Below the pieces are notes generated by a model. The model made no database searches. It was not told where the DNA came from and saw only the letters and a program-made list of their open reading frames with translations. Below, in pieces: positions 27,138 to 35,567 of a DNA stretch of 64,000 nucleotides. The stretch comes from Deltaproteobacteria bacterium UBA2221. Its GTDB lineage: Bacteria > Desulfobacterota > Syntrophorhabdia > Syntrophorhabdales > WCHB1-27. How positions within the stretch are numbered: the stretch's first letter is position 1; every line of letters starts with the position of its first letter. Position numbers and translations under genes: made by a program. The stretch lies in the NCBI GenBank assembly GCA_002328485.1, contig DCUF01000070.1, positions 47,114-111,113 of the forward strand, given 5' to 3'.

Positions 27138-27324
27138 CCTCGAAATTCTCCCTTAGTACGTTTATCGGAACGTGCCTTTGAAACTTAAGAATGACGGGGG
27201 AAAATGGACCAATTGTCCGCTGAAGGCATGCCTTATTGCGGCCGATAGGGCCTCTTGAGCGCCCCATCATACAAACCTGCCCGATGGGCCCGTCAAAGAA
27301 CAAGCTGGGTGACGAAACCATCAT
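27124..27324 (-). CDS. short hypothetical frame between flaF and the small motility gene
   Basis: A 66-codon frame with no recognised domain, beginning MMVSSPSLFFDGPIGQVCMM and ending VPINVLRENFEDDNL. It fills the 230-nt gap between flaF and the next gene, overlaps the latter by 14 nt, and has no convincing ribosome binding site. It could be a spurious frame; in that case the gap holds only leader sequence. Confidence 0.28.
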   Translation of the reverse strand: MMVSSPSLFFDGPIGQVCMMGRSRGPIGRNKACLQRTIGPFSPVILKFQRHVPINVLRENFEDDNL

Positions 27325-27368
27325 GTCGCTCGAGAATCTGTGACGGATCGAGGTGACCGCTTGAGGTT

Positions 27369-27752
27369 TTATTGGGCGGGACTACCACGAAGACCTGCGG
27401 CCAGGTTCTGATTGATGTCAATCAGAATCGCGAGCTTTTCGGGCTCCGGGTGCGCCATGACATCGACGATCCTTTTATCGACGAATACGCTCAGGGTGAG
27501 AATGTTCTCGCGAATCTTTATGGGCAAAGGATTGTCGGCTTTTGTGAGCTCGTCCTGAAAGATCGTCCATATTCTCTGGTTGTAGGTGAGCGCCTCACCC
27601 AGACGTCGGAAATTGTCCTTTTCATCCCAGTGCGCCAGACAACCCTTCAATAAGTTGGCGGCCTTCGTGAAAATCGCTGCCTCCAGTTCCCTGCCTGATA
27701 GGGTGGCCCCTATTGTCTGCCTATACGCGCTGAGTCCTGCTGTTCCTGGCAT
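27369..27752 (-). CDS. flaF: flagellar biosynthesis regulator FlaF
   Basis: Matches the FlaF family: AYRQTIGATLSGRELEAAIFTKAANLL near the N-terminus, ALTYNQRIWTIFQDEL in the middle, and ILIDINQNLAAGLRG at the end. 127 residues is normal. In alphaproteobacteria FlaF and FlbT have opposite effects on flagellin translation and assembly. Here it overlaps flbT and follows the flagellin gene, so the same partnership is likely. Confidence 0.88.
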   Translation of the reverse strand: MPGTAGLSAYRQTIGATLSGRELEAAIFTKAANLLKGCLAHWDEKDNFRRLGEALTYNQRIWTIFQDELTKADNPLPIKIRENILTLSVFVDKRIVDVMAHPEPEKLAILIDINQNLAAGLRGSPAQ

Positions 27753-28131
27753 ATTCCATCGTCTCCTGTTCGTATTCGATTAATTTCTTTGCTACCTTAA
27801 GAGCCTGGTAGTATCGGTTGTTGAGTACATTCTCGCTGATCTGGGCTATCAGTCTCGACGTGGTGGGCGCTGCCGCCATGACTTCCTTCACCAAGGCCCA
27901 GTAGATGTTGTGTTTCTCGGCGAGGTCTTTATCATCGACGTACATTAGTTGAATGATAAAATAGATGCGCTTACATGGCGTATCTGCATCTTTCTCACGG
28001 AGAATATCCTTGGCCCGCAATACAGGGACGTTATTCTCGACAATAAGCTCGCTTTTTGAATGACCGGTCGATATCACGGAACCACCGATGATCAATCGCT
28101 CATGGGGCTTTAGATTTATCTTGAGGGCCAT
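27721..28131 (-). CDS. flbT: flagellin mRNA regulator FlbT
   Basis: FlbT family: MALKINLKPHERLIIGGSVI, then RIYFIIQLMYVDD and ENVLNNRYYQALKVAKKLIEYEQE. In Caulobacter FlbT binds the 5' leader of flagellin mRNA and destabilises it. The ATG at 28131 fits homologues; an in-frame ATG at 28206 would add 25 residues next to the flagellin terminator and lacks a ribosome binding site. Overlaps flaF by 32 nt. The flagellin leader of about 125 nt could be its target. Confidence 0.87.
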   Translation of the reverse strand: MALKINLKPHERLIIGGSVISTGHSKSELIVENNVPVLRAKDILREKDADTPCKRIYFIIQLMYVDDKDLAEKHNIYWALVKEVMAAAPTTSRLIAQISENVLNNRYYQALKVAKKLIEYEQETMEYARNSRTQRV

Positions 28132-28219
28132 AGTCGGTGCCTGTTGGGCAGATACCATGTCCTGCCCGCTGGTTCTTTCTGTTACGCGGTCTACCGCCGC
28201 ACCCATAGGGGGCGAGAAA

Positions 28220-28244
28220 GGAGGAGGCCCCTATGGCCTCCTCC
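28220..28244 (-). terminator. intrinsic terminator after flagellin
   Basis: Perfect 10-bp stem GGAGGAGGCC/GGCCTCCTCC with a 5-nt loop, followed on the minus strand by TTTCTC. It sits 16 nt after the flagellin stop and would separate most flagellin transcripts from flbT, with read-through giving lower flbT-flaF expression. Confidence 0.75.
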
Positions 28245-28260
28245 CCGCTTTATTCACCTG

Positions 28261-29379
28261 CTACTGGAACAGTCTCAGTACCGACTGAGCTGCCTGCGCC
28301 GACATGCTCAGGGCGGTCGTGCTCAGAGACTGACGGGTCTGGAGCATGAGCATGTTAGCTCCTTCCTCGTTGGTGTCGGCCAAGGTTAATTTGTCCGAAC
28401 CTTCGGTCAGCGTGTTGATCATGTTCGTCGAGAAGTCCTGACGGACCGTGATGATGCTCAGGTTGCCGGACATTTTGGATGATTCTGAACGGAGCTTGGA
28501 CGCTGCGGCATCCAGTAGATCGATGTCGGTTGTGGCGTTGGCAAGATCCGTGGTCCAAGCAGCGGCAGTAATACCCAGACCAGCCGCTGTTGCACTAAAA
28601 CCTTCCACAGCCAGTGTCGTGCCTTCAAACTTAACGGTAAGCGTATCGGCATTCAGGAGGTTCTTACCCTTATACCCGGAGTCCCCCGCCAACGCAGTCA
28701 ACTGATCACGCAAGGTGTTGTACTGGTCCTGAAGACTCTCAAGTTCCGAGGTTGGAGCAGTGTTAACAGCCGCAGCAAAATGGGTAGCTCCAGTTCCGGT
28801 AATATCACCCGTGACGGCGTCCGCGTTCATACCGGTTGCAACGGTTACCTTAGTGATGGTAACCTTGTCACCGGAGGCTGTCGCCGAAAAAGAATCAGCG
28901 CCTCCATAGGTGGCCCCGTTGATGGCTGCCGCCAAACTGGCTGCGGTTTCCGAATCGCTACCGCCAATATCGAAGTCGGTGCCCTCCGTTAGAGTAACTC
29001 CACCCAATATAATGGTTTCTCCAGTCGCTATTGCGGTCACATCGCCGGTTAGGGTATCCTGCGTATTATCCGCAGTCTGAGCAGATTGTGCGAGACCTTT
29101 TGCCTGCTCGATCATCGCCGTGATGGCCGTGATACCTTTGTCAGCCGCTGCAATGGTCTGGATCGCCTGACCCATGGCATCCTTCAAGCTGTCAATCTTA
29201 GATGCCCGGCTGGTCAGGGCCTGAGCGGCAAAGAATGATACCGGGTTGTCGATTGCCGAGTTGACCTTCTTGCCCGTGGAAAGGCGGTTCTGGGTCCGGT
29301 TCAACAGGTCGACCGTCTTCTGGAGGCTTAATAGGTTGGATCTCATTCCTGCGGTCAATGATATGTCGTTAACAGCCAT
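28261..29379 (-). CDS. fliC: flagellin
   Basis: Filament subunit. Conserved N-terminal D0/D1 (SLTAGMRSNLLSLQKTVDLLNRTQNRLSTGKKVNSAIDNPVSFF) and C-terminal D1/D0 ending in MSAQAAQSVLRLFQ. The central region (about 110-250) is variable and contains flagellin-IN-like patches. 372 residues. Strong SD AGGAGAAT just before the ATG. Expressed from a sigma-28-like promoter with a leader of about 125 nt; followed by a terminator and then flbT/flaF. No second flagellin or fliD/fliS is in the window. Confidence 0.96.
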   Translation of the reverse strand: MAVNDISLTAGMRSNLLSLQKTVDLLNRTQNRLSTGKKVNSAIDNPVSFFAAQALTSRASKIDSLKDAMGQAIQTIAAADKGITAITAMIEQAKGLAQSAQTADNTQDTLTGDVTAIATGETIILGGVTLTEGTDFDIGGSDSETAASLAAAINGATYGGADSFSATASGDKVTITKVTVATGMNADAVTGDITGTGATHFAAAVNTAPTSELESLQDQYNTLRDQLTALAGDSGYKGKNLLNADTLTVKFEGTTLAVEGFSATAAGLGITAAAWTTDLANATTDIDLLDAAASKLRSESSKMSGNLSIITVRQDFSTNMINTLTEGSDKLTLADTNEEGANMLMLQTRQSLSTTALSMSAQAAQSVLRLFQ

Positions 29380-29510
29380 GGTGATTCTCCTTTTCTAGGA
29401 TTATTTTGCCCCGACGATCTCGCCTGGGGTGCTGCGACAGATCGTGCCCCACTGTGCTTGATTTCGTTCTCACCTCCCTCGTGGGCACCAATTCTGTCTT
29501 CATACAACAG

Positions 29511-29537
29511 TTATCAAGCATCCGCTGAAAAACTTAA
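29511..29537 (-). promoter_or_regulatory. sigma-28 (FliA) promoter for flagellin
   Basis: On the minus strand TTAAGTTT, 11 nt, then CTTGATAA, compared with TAAAGTTT-N11-GCCGATAA. Spacing is exact, the -35 differs at one position and the -10 at three. The predicted start is near 29504, giving a ~125-nt leader before flagellin. Confidence 0.65.
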
Positions 29538-29641
29538 GAGGGAGATGTAAAAAATGTAATTTCTTGCGGGGGTTGAGGAACAGAGGGCCCTTTAGGCCGA
29601 TAGAACTAAGGTTTACATGGTCTCCGTCCGATAATTACTCC

Positions 29642-30832
29642 ATGGATAATATCACGACCGCAGCGGATCTCATTTTCTCCGCCACATTGCCCACTGCAAC
29701 CCACATGGACAGCATCGCTGCAGGCGCCCTGAGCAGGGGGTTGGATCGCTACTCCGAGGGGAACTATACGGCGGCCATCCGCGAGTTTCGACGCACCATA
29801 GCCCTCTCCCCCTATTCGGACAACGCCTTGAGCGCCTTCGAATACCTGGCAAACGCCCAGATAAAAAACGGCAAGACATCCGATGCGATGCAGACGTACC
29901 GCCAGGCGATCAAGGTCTTCTCCTCTGCCGACGGTATGCGTCTCAATCTGGGGAACCTCCTGTATAGTGGGGGACGCTATGGGGAGGCGGTTGACCAGTA
30001 CAAGGCGGCCGTGAGAATAAACCCCACCCTGAGTCAGAATATTTATTCCCTCGGGCAGGGATACCTGGCCCAGGAGCGCTACACCGAGGCAGAGGCCCAG
30101 TTCAAGCGGGCCATCCAACTTGCGCCCAAGGATTCCGGCGGCTATTACGCCTTAGGGCAGACCTACCGGAAGATGGGACGCTTCACCGAGGCCCAGCAGC
30201 AACTAAGCAAGGCCATATCTATCAAGGGCAATTTCACCGAAGCGCACTTCGAGCTGGGAATGGTCTATGCGGAGCAGGGAAAGAGCGACGAGGCAAATAC
30301 GGAGCTTCGCATCCTCGGCAATAAAGGCGCGACGCTCCAATACGCGGAGCTGTTGGCCAAGATCAACGAGACCTCGAAGCCAGGATTCAGTGCCGTCTAT
30401 TCCCCGGAGCTGAATCTTTCCAAACCGGCCGGTACGAAAGTCTCCTCCCTCGATTCCGCCCTGGCTGAGGCTGGCGCCGTCAAAACATTCACGGTCAGCT
30501 TCGTTTTCGACAAACAAATGAGTGCTACCTCGGTAGCGAGCATTGCCAACTGGAGTATCAGCCGCTCAGCAAGCAGCCGCACCGGCGGCCTCTATAACTG
30601 GGGTATGGCTGTACCCGGCACCGAAGTCAACGTGCGCCCCCTGCCCACCAGTGTCACCTACGATTCAAAAAGCCTGACGGCGAAGGTGACATTTTCGATT
30701 AAGCAGAACACGTCGGCCAACGGGACCATCGACCTCTCCCACCTCGTCTTCAGGTTCAAAGGAAGGGACACCTACGGCAATACCATGAATCCTGCGGCGG
30801 ATGAGTACAACAGGTTGTCGAGGATCGTCTAG
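29642..30832 (+). CDS. TPR-repeat protein with C-terminal beta domain, divergent from flagellin
   Basis: Five to six TPR units occupy residues ~25-240 (for example ALSRGLDRYSEGNYTAAIREF and YYALGQTYRKMGRFTEAQQQL). The last ~130 residues form a probable Ig/Big-like beta domain (TFTVSFVFDKQMSATSV ... LSHLVFRFKGRDTYGN). No signal peptide is visible. The ATG at 29642 is chosen; a TTG at 29564 would add 26 residues, and neither has a clear ribosome binding site. It is the only plus-strand gene inside the motility region and lies between flagellin and flgL; a flagellar or filament-export role is possible but unproven. Confidence 0.78.
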   Translation: MDNITTAADLIFSATLPTATHMDSIAAGALSRGLDRYSEGNYTAAIREFRRTIALSPYSDNALSAFEYLANAQIKNGKTSDAMQTYRQAIKVFSSADGMRLNLGNLLYSGGRYGEAVDQYKAAVRINPTLSQNIYSLGQGYLAQERYTEAEAQFKRAIQLAPKDSGGYYALGQTYRKMGRFTEAQQQLSKAISIKGNFTEAHFELGMVYAEQGKSDEANTELRILGNKGATLQYAELLAKINETSKPGFSAVYSPELNLSKPAGTKVSSLDSALAEAGAVKTFTVSFVFDKQMSATSVASIANWSISRSASSRTGGLYNWGMAVPGTEVNVRPLPTSVTYDSKSLTAKVTFSIKQNTSANGTIDLSHLVFRFKGRDTYGNTMNPAADEYNRLSRIV

Positions 30833-31178
30833 TCTATCGGTCCCTAAAGGCTATAACGAATCACTATGGAGAAACCATCAATACCGTTCTGCAAAATTAC
30901 GTACCGGCTGCAGGGTTTGGACATGACGAACTATTCCTTCGCCCCGCCGCTCGATCAACTCCCGTCTCACACCCGCTGTAAGGCCTCCTCACGCTTGGCT
31001 GCGGACCTCGCAGAGGCCCCCTTCCGGCGGCCTTTCTGCTCAGACATCCTCGCTATGCGCCTACCGCGCACCGTTCCAGTCATCCTAACGCGGGTCCCGT
31101 GAGCCGCTCGCCTTAGGCCGGGCTCAAGAACAGTCCGTCATATCCAACAGTAGTCGTTTTTGTAGAACCCTCTGATGC
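30833..31178. other. intergenic region between convergent TPR gene and flgL
   Basis: 346 nt without a convincing gene. A minus-strand frame of 38 codons (31083-30967) encodes an Arg/Lys-rich peptide beginning MTGTVRGRRIARMSEQKGRR, and a plus-strand frame of 78 codons starts at 30866; neither has a ribosome binding site or recognised motif. A weak stem GAGCC/GGCTC lies near 31100-31125. No classical terminator for either flanking gene was seen. Confidence 0.4.
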
Positions 31179-33080
31179 TTAGAGGTAATCGAGGATGCTG
31201 ACGTTTTGCATCTTCGCGAGGGTGGCCAAAAGTGACTGGTAGGTCAAGAGAAGGACATTATACTGCACACCAAGCTCGTTGAGATTGGCATCGGTCAGGA
31301 GGGACTGTATGGATTCGAGCTGGGCATCCTTCGTCCTGTTGTTGCTGATCAGGGTGTTCGCCTGGGTGCCTTGAAAGGCTATGACCGCATTGTTCTTGCT
31401 GATGAGATCCGCCGCCTTATCCAAAAGACCGGCATGCTGTGAGATCCATGCATCGTCGCCGCTATCGATGGCATCCTTGACATTCTTGAGCAGCTCAAAG
31501 ATACCGAGATCCTTTACCTCAAAGGTGTCTGCCTCGACCGCCCCGGTATTCGATCCCCCTTTCGTAAGTGTGCCCGTGGTGCCGAATAGCAATTTTATGC
31601 CATTGTTCGTTGCATTGGCGACGCCTGACCCATCGATGAACATGCCTGCAACATAGTCGCTGGCGTCGCTGCCTCCGCTGCTGAGAACAGAGTCAACGTT
31701 TTCAAAGCCAAGCACGCCGCCTGCCGTTGAGCTGGACCAGTTGATTGTGACGGTGCCTGTCGTGCCATTCGTAATCGTGAACCTTTTTGTATCGGTATTA
31801 TATGCTACGTCGAATCCTGCTCCCAGCTTCTCCTTGATCTTTTCGGCGAGTCCAGTCCCCGTATAGGTATTGGCCTGAAGTTCCAGCGTCCTCTCTTCTC
31901 CGTTTATGGTTACGACAATTGTATTGTTTAAGCCGTCAGTAATCTTTATATCACCATTCTCCTTATCCGCCCCGCCCGTGTTTACCGTCAGGTTCTCAAT
32001 CCACGTAAGTCCCCCGTCCGTCGAGCATTTATAGGTAGCCCTGGAGGTGAGTTCACCGCCAGTGGTGCCGTCGCCCGTTATCTTGACAAGAAAGGATTTC
32101 CTTCCCGCATCATAATCGCTCTTGTAGATTTGTCCCGATCCGACGACCTCTACCCCATTTGAGAAGCCAAGGGCATTTGCCGCGCTGGAGTCGGAGGCAG
32201 ACCAGTTGAAGCTTACGTCAGCGCCGCTGTTATTGCTGATAAGAAATTTTCTGGTGGAGGAATCAAAGGCAACGACAAAATTATCCGTGGAGACACCGGA
32301 TCCGCTGGGGTCATTGAGGCGTGTTTGTATCTCCTTGGCCAGTCTGGCCCCAGTGTATGCCCCGGAGGTAAGCTCGGCGTTAAGCTCCACATCGCTCCCA
32401 TCGACGTTGATGGTAACGTTGATGGTGTTGGTGGTCTCATCGATAACGTAGACAAAGTTTTCGGCATTCGAGTAGGTATTGCCGCTATAGGTATTGGAGA
32501 CCGCCCCGAAGGCGATCTTTTCACTTCCATAGAAAGCCTGCCTCCCGGATACCCCAAGCTGCCCTAACTGCCCCCTGTCCACGTAGATGCTGAGCGCGTC
32601 CTCTGCATCCTGGCCGACATTGTAGGTGACGGAGTAGTCGCTGTTGAGTTGAAAGGGAGCAGAATCGGCCTGCTGGCCGCCGAAGATGTACATGCTTCCA
32701 ATCTTGGAGTTGCCGATGGTAACGAGATCCTCGATGATGCTGTTCATCTGGATGGCAGCAGCGGCCCGCATGCCGGAATCCATGGTGCTGTAGGTGTTGA
32801 TCAACTCGGTAAGGTTGTTTAGCTGAGAAGAGGCACTCGAAAAGACGGTGTCATACATACTGACGAAGGTGTTGAGGCGGGTGAGCGTGTCGGTATATTG
32901 GCTTCCGATGCTTCTCTCTGCGGCATACTGGATGGATGTGGCGTATTTGATAGGATCATCGGAAGGTCTATTGATCTCTTTCTGGGTTGCTATCTTTGTC
33001 TGAACGCTGTCGAGCTGCTGGGCAACCTTATTGACATTCGCCTGGAGGAGCCGGTACCTCATGCTATCAGATACTCTCAT
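31179..33080 (-). CDS. flgL: hook-filament junction protein FlgL (enlarged)
   Basis: N-terminal flagellin-like helices (SMRYRLLQANVNKVAQQLDSVQTKIATQKEINRPSDDP) and C-terminal helices (LISNNRTKDAQLESIQSLLTDANLNELGVQYNVLLLTYQSLLATLAKM) identify FlgL/HAP3. At 633 residues it is about twice the E. coli length. The extra sequence (about 200-510) contains two similar ~90-residue modules, each with an NTIxVTINx pattern, a GLAEKIxxxL helix, then FxIxNxxxxxVxxNWS and LGFxN. They probably form extra surface domains at the junction. Confidence 0.92.
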   Translation of the reverse strand: MRVSDSMRYRLLQANVNKVAQQLDSVQTKIATQKEINRPSDDPIKYATSIQYAAERSIGSQYTDTLTRLNTFVSMYDTVFSSASSQLNNLTELINTYSTMDSGMRAAAAIQMNSIIEDLVTIGNSKIGSMYIFGGQQADSAPFQLNSDYSVTYNVGQDAEDALSIYVDRGQLGQLGVSGRQAFYGSEKIAFGAVSNTYSGNTYSNAENFVYVIDETTNTINVTINVDGSDVELNAELTSGAYTGARLAKEIQTRLNDPSGSGVSTDNFVVAFDSSTRKFLISNNSGADVSFNWSASDSSAANALGFSNGVEVVGSGQIYKSDYDAGRKSFLVKITGDGTTGGELTSRATYKCSTDGGLTWIENLTVNTGGADKENGDIKITDGLNNTIVVTINGEERTLELQANTYTGTGLAEKIKEKLGAGFDVAYNTDTKRFTITNGTTGTVTINWSSSTAGGVLGFENVDSVLSSGGSDASDYVAGMFIDGSGVANATNNGIKLLFGTTGTLTKGGSNTGAVEADTFEVKDLGIFELLKNVKDAIDSGDDAWISQHAGLLDKAADLISKNNAVIAFQGTQANTLISNNRTKDAQLESIQSLLTDANLNELGVQYNVLLLTYQSLLATLAKMQNVSILDYL

Positions 33081-34474
33081 CTAACAACCTCAAGAAGGGA
33101 ATCCATCATCGCTTCCGCCGTACTGATGAGGCGGGCAGCCGCCTGATAGGCATATTGGAATTTGATCAGGTTAGACATTTCCTCGTCGATGGAGACACCG
33201 GAAATGCTGTCAACCTGTGACTGTATAGACGTGAGGACATTCTGGTGATATTCCGAAAGATAGGTGGCGTTTTGGGAAAGACTCCCTATCCTGCTCGCGA
33301 TCGAGGCGCTGTAATCGGTATACGTCGTACGGCTTGCCCCGATGGTCTGCTTGGCTGTTCCGAGATTGGCAATAGCGAGGGCTATGTCATTATTCGTTGA
33401 ACTGTTTTGGGAGGACGTGACAGCAATATACTGGGAATCGGTTTTCACCAGATCGCTCAAATCGAAGGTCAGGGCGTAGGCGCCTTCTGATCCTTGAAAA
33501 AACTGAGTGCCGTCCACTCCATTGGCCCCGTAGCCCGTAGAGTGAATAGCGTTGACCTGCGTGATCAGAGACTCGGCAAGATCGTCGATGGAGTCCATGA
33601 AACTGGGTAACTGGTTGTCCCTTAGATCGATGAGGGCCTTAAGCGATCCCCCCGTAATCAACTTCGTGATGTCGAACGATGTCGAGGTGTTGCCATCCCA
33701 CGTGACGCTCAGAAAATTGCTATCCCCTGAGGATGCCTCGGTCTTCAGCCCAAAGACGGTTTCTTTGCTAAGCACCGTCTTACCGGCCAGCATAACCGTG
33801 AGAGCCCCTTCGGAATCCTCAAAAGTCTGCACATTGACCAGGGAGGAGAGCTCCTTGACCACTTGGGCCCTCTGACTAACGAAAGCGGAGCTTTTCTGTT
33901 CATCCGTCTGGAGGGAGACGATTTGACCATTCAGCTCGGCAATGGCGTTGAGTAAGTCGTTGACGTCGTCGACGGCCTGATCAATGCCATCATTAAGCTC
34001 CGATTGCATACCCTGGAGTTGGGTGTACATGCTGCGGATACCGCTCGCCAGGTTGGAGCCGCAGGTTGCCACGTTCAGTCGACACGTCGTGCTCGTAGGA
34101 TCGGCGGATAGTTCCTGCCAGGCGTTAAAGAAGGCAGTGATGCCGGAGGTCAGGTTCGTGTTGTTCTCGTCAAGGACACTCTCAATGCGGGAAAAGTACT
34201 GCTCATAGGTCTTCCACTCTTCGGAGGATGTGGTCTCCCTCGCCAGGGTGGTGTAGAGATATTTATTAAAATAGCTGATGACGGTGGTTGCTTCGACGCC
34301 GTTTCCCAGCAAGCCGACATTGGTCTGGGTGGGTGTACGTTCAGCCAGGACTGCTTCCTGCCGTGCGTATCCTGGTGTATTGACGTTGGCAATATTATTC
34401 GATGTCACCTGTATGGCGGTCTGTTGGGCGAGTAGGGCAGTCTTAGCGGTATTCAGGATAGAACTTATACCCAT
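33077..34474 (-). CDS. flgK: hook-associated protein FlgK
   Basis: Starts GISSILNTAKTALLAQQTAIQVTSNNIANVNTPGYARQEAVL and ends with the axial C-terminal helix (EEMSNLIKFQYAYQAAARLISTAEAMMDSLLEVV), both diagnostic of HAP1. 465 residues is normal for bacteria outside enterics. Overlaps flgL by 4 nt, as in the usual flgK-flgL pair. Confidence 0.96.
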   Translation of the reverse strand: MGISSILNTAKTALLAQQTAIQVTSNNIANVNTPGYARQEAVLAERTPTQTNVGLLGNGVEATTVISYFNKYLYTTLARETTSSEEWKTYEQYFSRIESVLDENNTNLTSGITAFFNAWQELSADPTSTTCRLNVATCGSNLASGIRSMYTQLQGMQSELNDGIDQAVDDVNDLLNAIAELNGQIVSLQTDEQKSSAFVSQRAQVVKELSSLVNVQTFEDSEGALTVMLAGKTVLSKETVFGLKTEASSGDSNFLSVTWDGNTSTSFDITKLITGGSLKALIDLRDNQLPSFMDSIDDLAESLITQVNAIHSTGYGANGVDGTQFFQGSEGAYALTFDLSDLVKTDSQYIAVTSSQNSSTNNDIALAIANLGTAKQTIGASRTTYTDYSASIASRIGSLSQNATYLSEYHQNVLTSIQSQVDSISGVSIDEEMSNLIKFQYAYQAAARLISTAEAMMDSLLEVVR

Positions 34475-34497
34475 TGTACATCACCTTTGTCTTCGGG

Positions 34498-34920
34498 TTA
34501 GACCGTTCTTGGGGCCATCATTGAGATAGCCTCTCTCCGTCTGCCATAAGAAGCCTTATTGATGGACCTCACGATATGTTCGATGGAATTCTTCACGTGG
34601 TCCATAGAGAAGTTCAAAAGCCTCATATTCTTCTCCATGGCACCCTGGACTTCCTTCAGGTTGGTCTCAAGATCGCGCCTTAAAGAGACCCAATGGGAGG
34701 ACTGAGGGGGTTTGGGTGAATCCTGCCCGACGAGACTTTGCTGCTCTTCATCCAGGTATTCAATCTTCTTGAGGAGTTCTTCCTTCACGTTGTTGGCCCT
34801 CGTTATGCCTTCGAGAGAGAAGGAGATGATGGCGTCCCGCTCCTCAATCAGGGCCTTCTTAAACTGCTTCAGGAGCATCAGTCGCTTCTGCGTGAGTTCT
34901 AAAAGCAGTTCTTCATCCAT
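34498..34920 (-). CDS. flgN: FlgN-family export chaperone
   Basis: 140-residue, almost entirely helical protein (KRLMLLKQFKKALIEERDAIISFSLEGITRANNVKEELLKKIEYLDEEQQ) with the FlgN pattern. It binds the C-termini of FlgK and FlgL, whose genes follow. 5 nt after flgM. The assignment relies on length, helical pattern and position, since FlgN is poorly conserved. Confidence 0.82.
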   Translation of the reverse strand: MDEELLLELTQKRLMLLKQFKKALIEERDAIISFSLEGITRANNVKEELLKKIEYLDEEQQSLVGQDSPKPPQSSHWVSLRRDLETNLKEVQGAMEKNMRLLNFSMDHVKNSIEHIVRSINKASYGRRREAISMMAPRTV

Positions 34921-34924
34921 TGCG

Positions 34925-35233
34925 CTACAGCACCTCGTCCAAGAGTTGACTCTTCAGCATGGCCTTTGCGACGGCTTGGCCGTCAACCTTGTAGGTTCCT
35001 GATTCTACGGCTTGCTTTATAGAGGCAATTTTTTCCTCCCTGGCACTCGGCAGGGAATCTATCTTACCCTTCAGTCTCTCGATCTCATCCCTTGCTGCGG
35101 AAATCTCCACCTTGTCGACCACAGACTGGCTGACGCTCGACTTCGCGCTTGATCCTTGCTGGGTTCCGGTGTTGTTTGTCGTCTTGACGAGTGTGTCAAG
35201 GACATGCACATTACCGCTGTTCTCGATCTTCAT
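34925..35233 (-). CDS. flgM: anti-sigma-28 factor FlgM
   Basis: 102 residues; N-terminal half Ser/Thr/Gln-rich and probably disordered, followed by VDKVEISAARDEIERLKGKIDSLPSAREEKIASIKQAVESGTYKVDGQAVAKAML, the FlgM signature. It holds FliA (encoded at 47630-48367) until the hook is completed. Good SD AGGAGGTG before the ATG. Lies between flgJ and flgN. Confidence 0.93.
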   Translation of the reverse strand: MKIENSGNVHVLDTLVKTTNNTGTQQGSSAKSSVSQSVVDKVEISAARDEIERLKGKIDSLPSAREEKIASIKQAVESGTYKVDGQAVAKAMLKSQLLDEVL

Positions 35234-35246
35234 GATGCACCTCCTC

Positions 35247-35567
35247 CTACTTCTCCTTATTACCCGGATTATCGGCCAAAGGTGAAGAAACTTTAGAGGC
35301 CCCCTGCTCCATGTACCGCATGAGCATCTCTTTGATCCCTATCCCCTTTTTTGCCACGAACTCCGACACCTTTTGATTTACGATGGCCATGTAGCTCTCT
35401 TCCGTGAAGCTTTTGTCGGAGAGACAGGCTGTCTTTTGGAGCTCATTCAGCATAAGGGATACAAAGAAGGACTCAAAGCCTTCACAGGCCTTCTCTCTAT
35501 TTGCCGAACCGATCTTTTCGGTGGCCATGGCCGACTGAATCGGCATAACTTCCATCGTTGATTTCAT
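35247..35567 (-). CDS. flgJ: FlgJ-type rod-binding protein, single domain
   Basis: 106 residues matching the N-terminal rod-binding domain of FlgJ (KACEGFESFFVSLMLNELQKTA ... FTEESYMAIVNQKVSEFVAKKGIGIKEMLMRYM). The peptidoglycan hydrolase domain found in gamma- and betaproteobacterial FlgJ is absent, which is normal for many other phyla; a separate hydrolase would be needed. It abuts flgI. Confidence 0.9.
   Translation of the reverse strand: MKSTMEVMPIQSAMATEKIGSANREKACEGFESFFVSLMLNELQKTACLSDKSFTEESYMAIVNQKVSEFVAKKGIGIKEMLMRYMEQGASKVSSPLADNPGNKEK

Noticed and set aside
27124..27324. CsrA identity for the short frame near flaF
   Set aside because: The CsrA start (MLVLTRK-like) and its beta-strand pattern are absent.
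29440..29460. Sigma-54-like GGGCAC...GCAG upstream of flagellin
   Set aside because: GG to GC spacing is 11 rather than 10 nt; the sigma-28-like site fits better.
30866..31102. 78-codon plus-strand frame after the TPR gene
   Set aside because: No ribosome binding site or motif, composition unlike neighbours.
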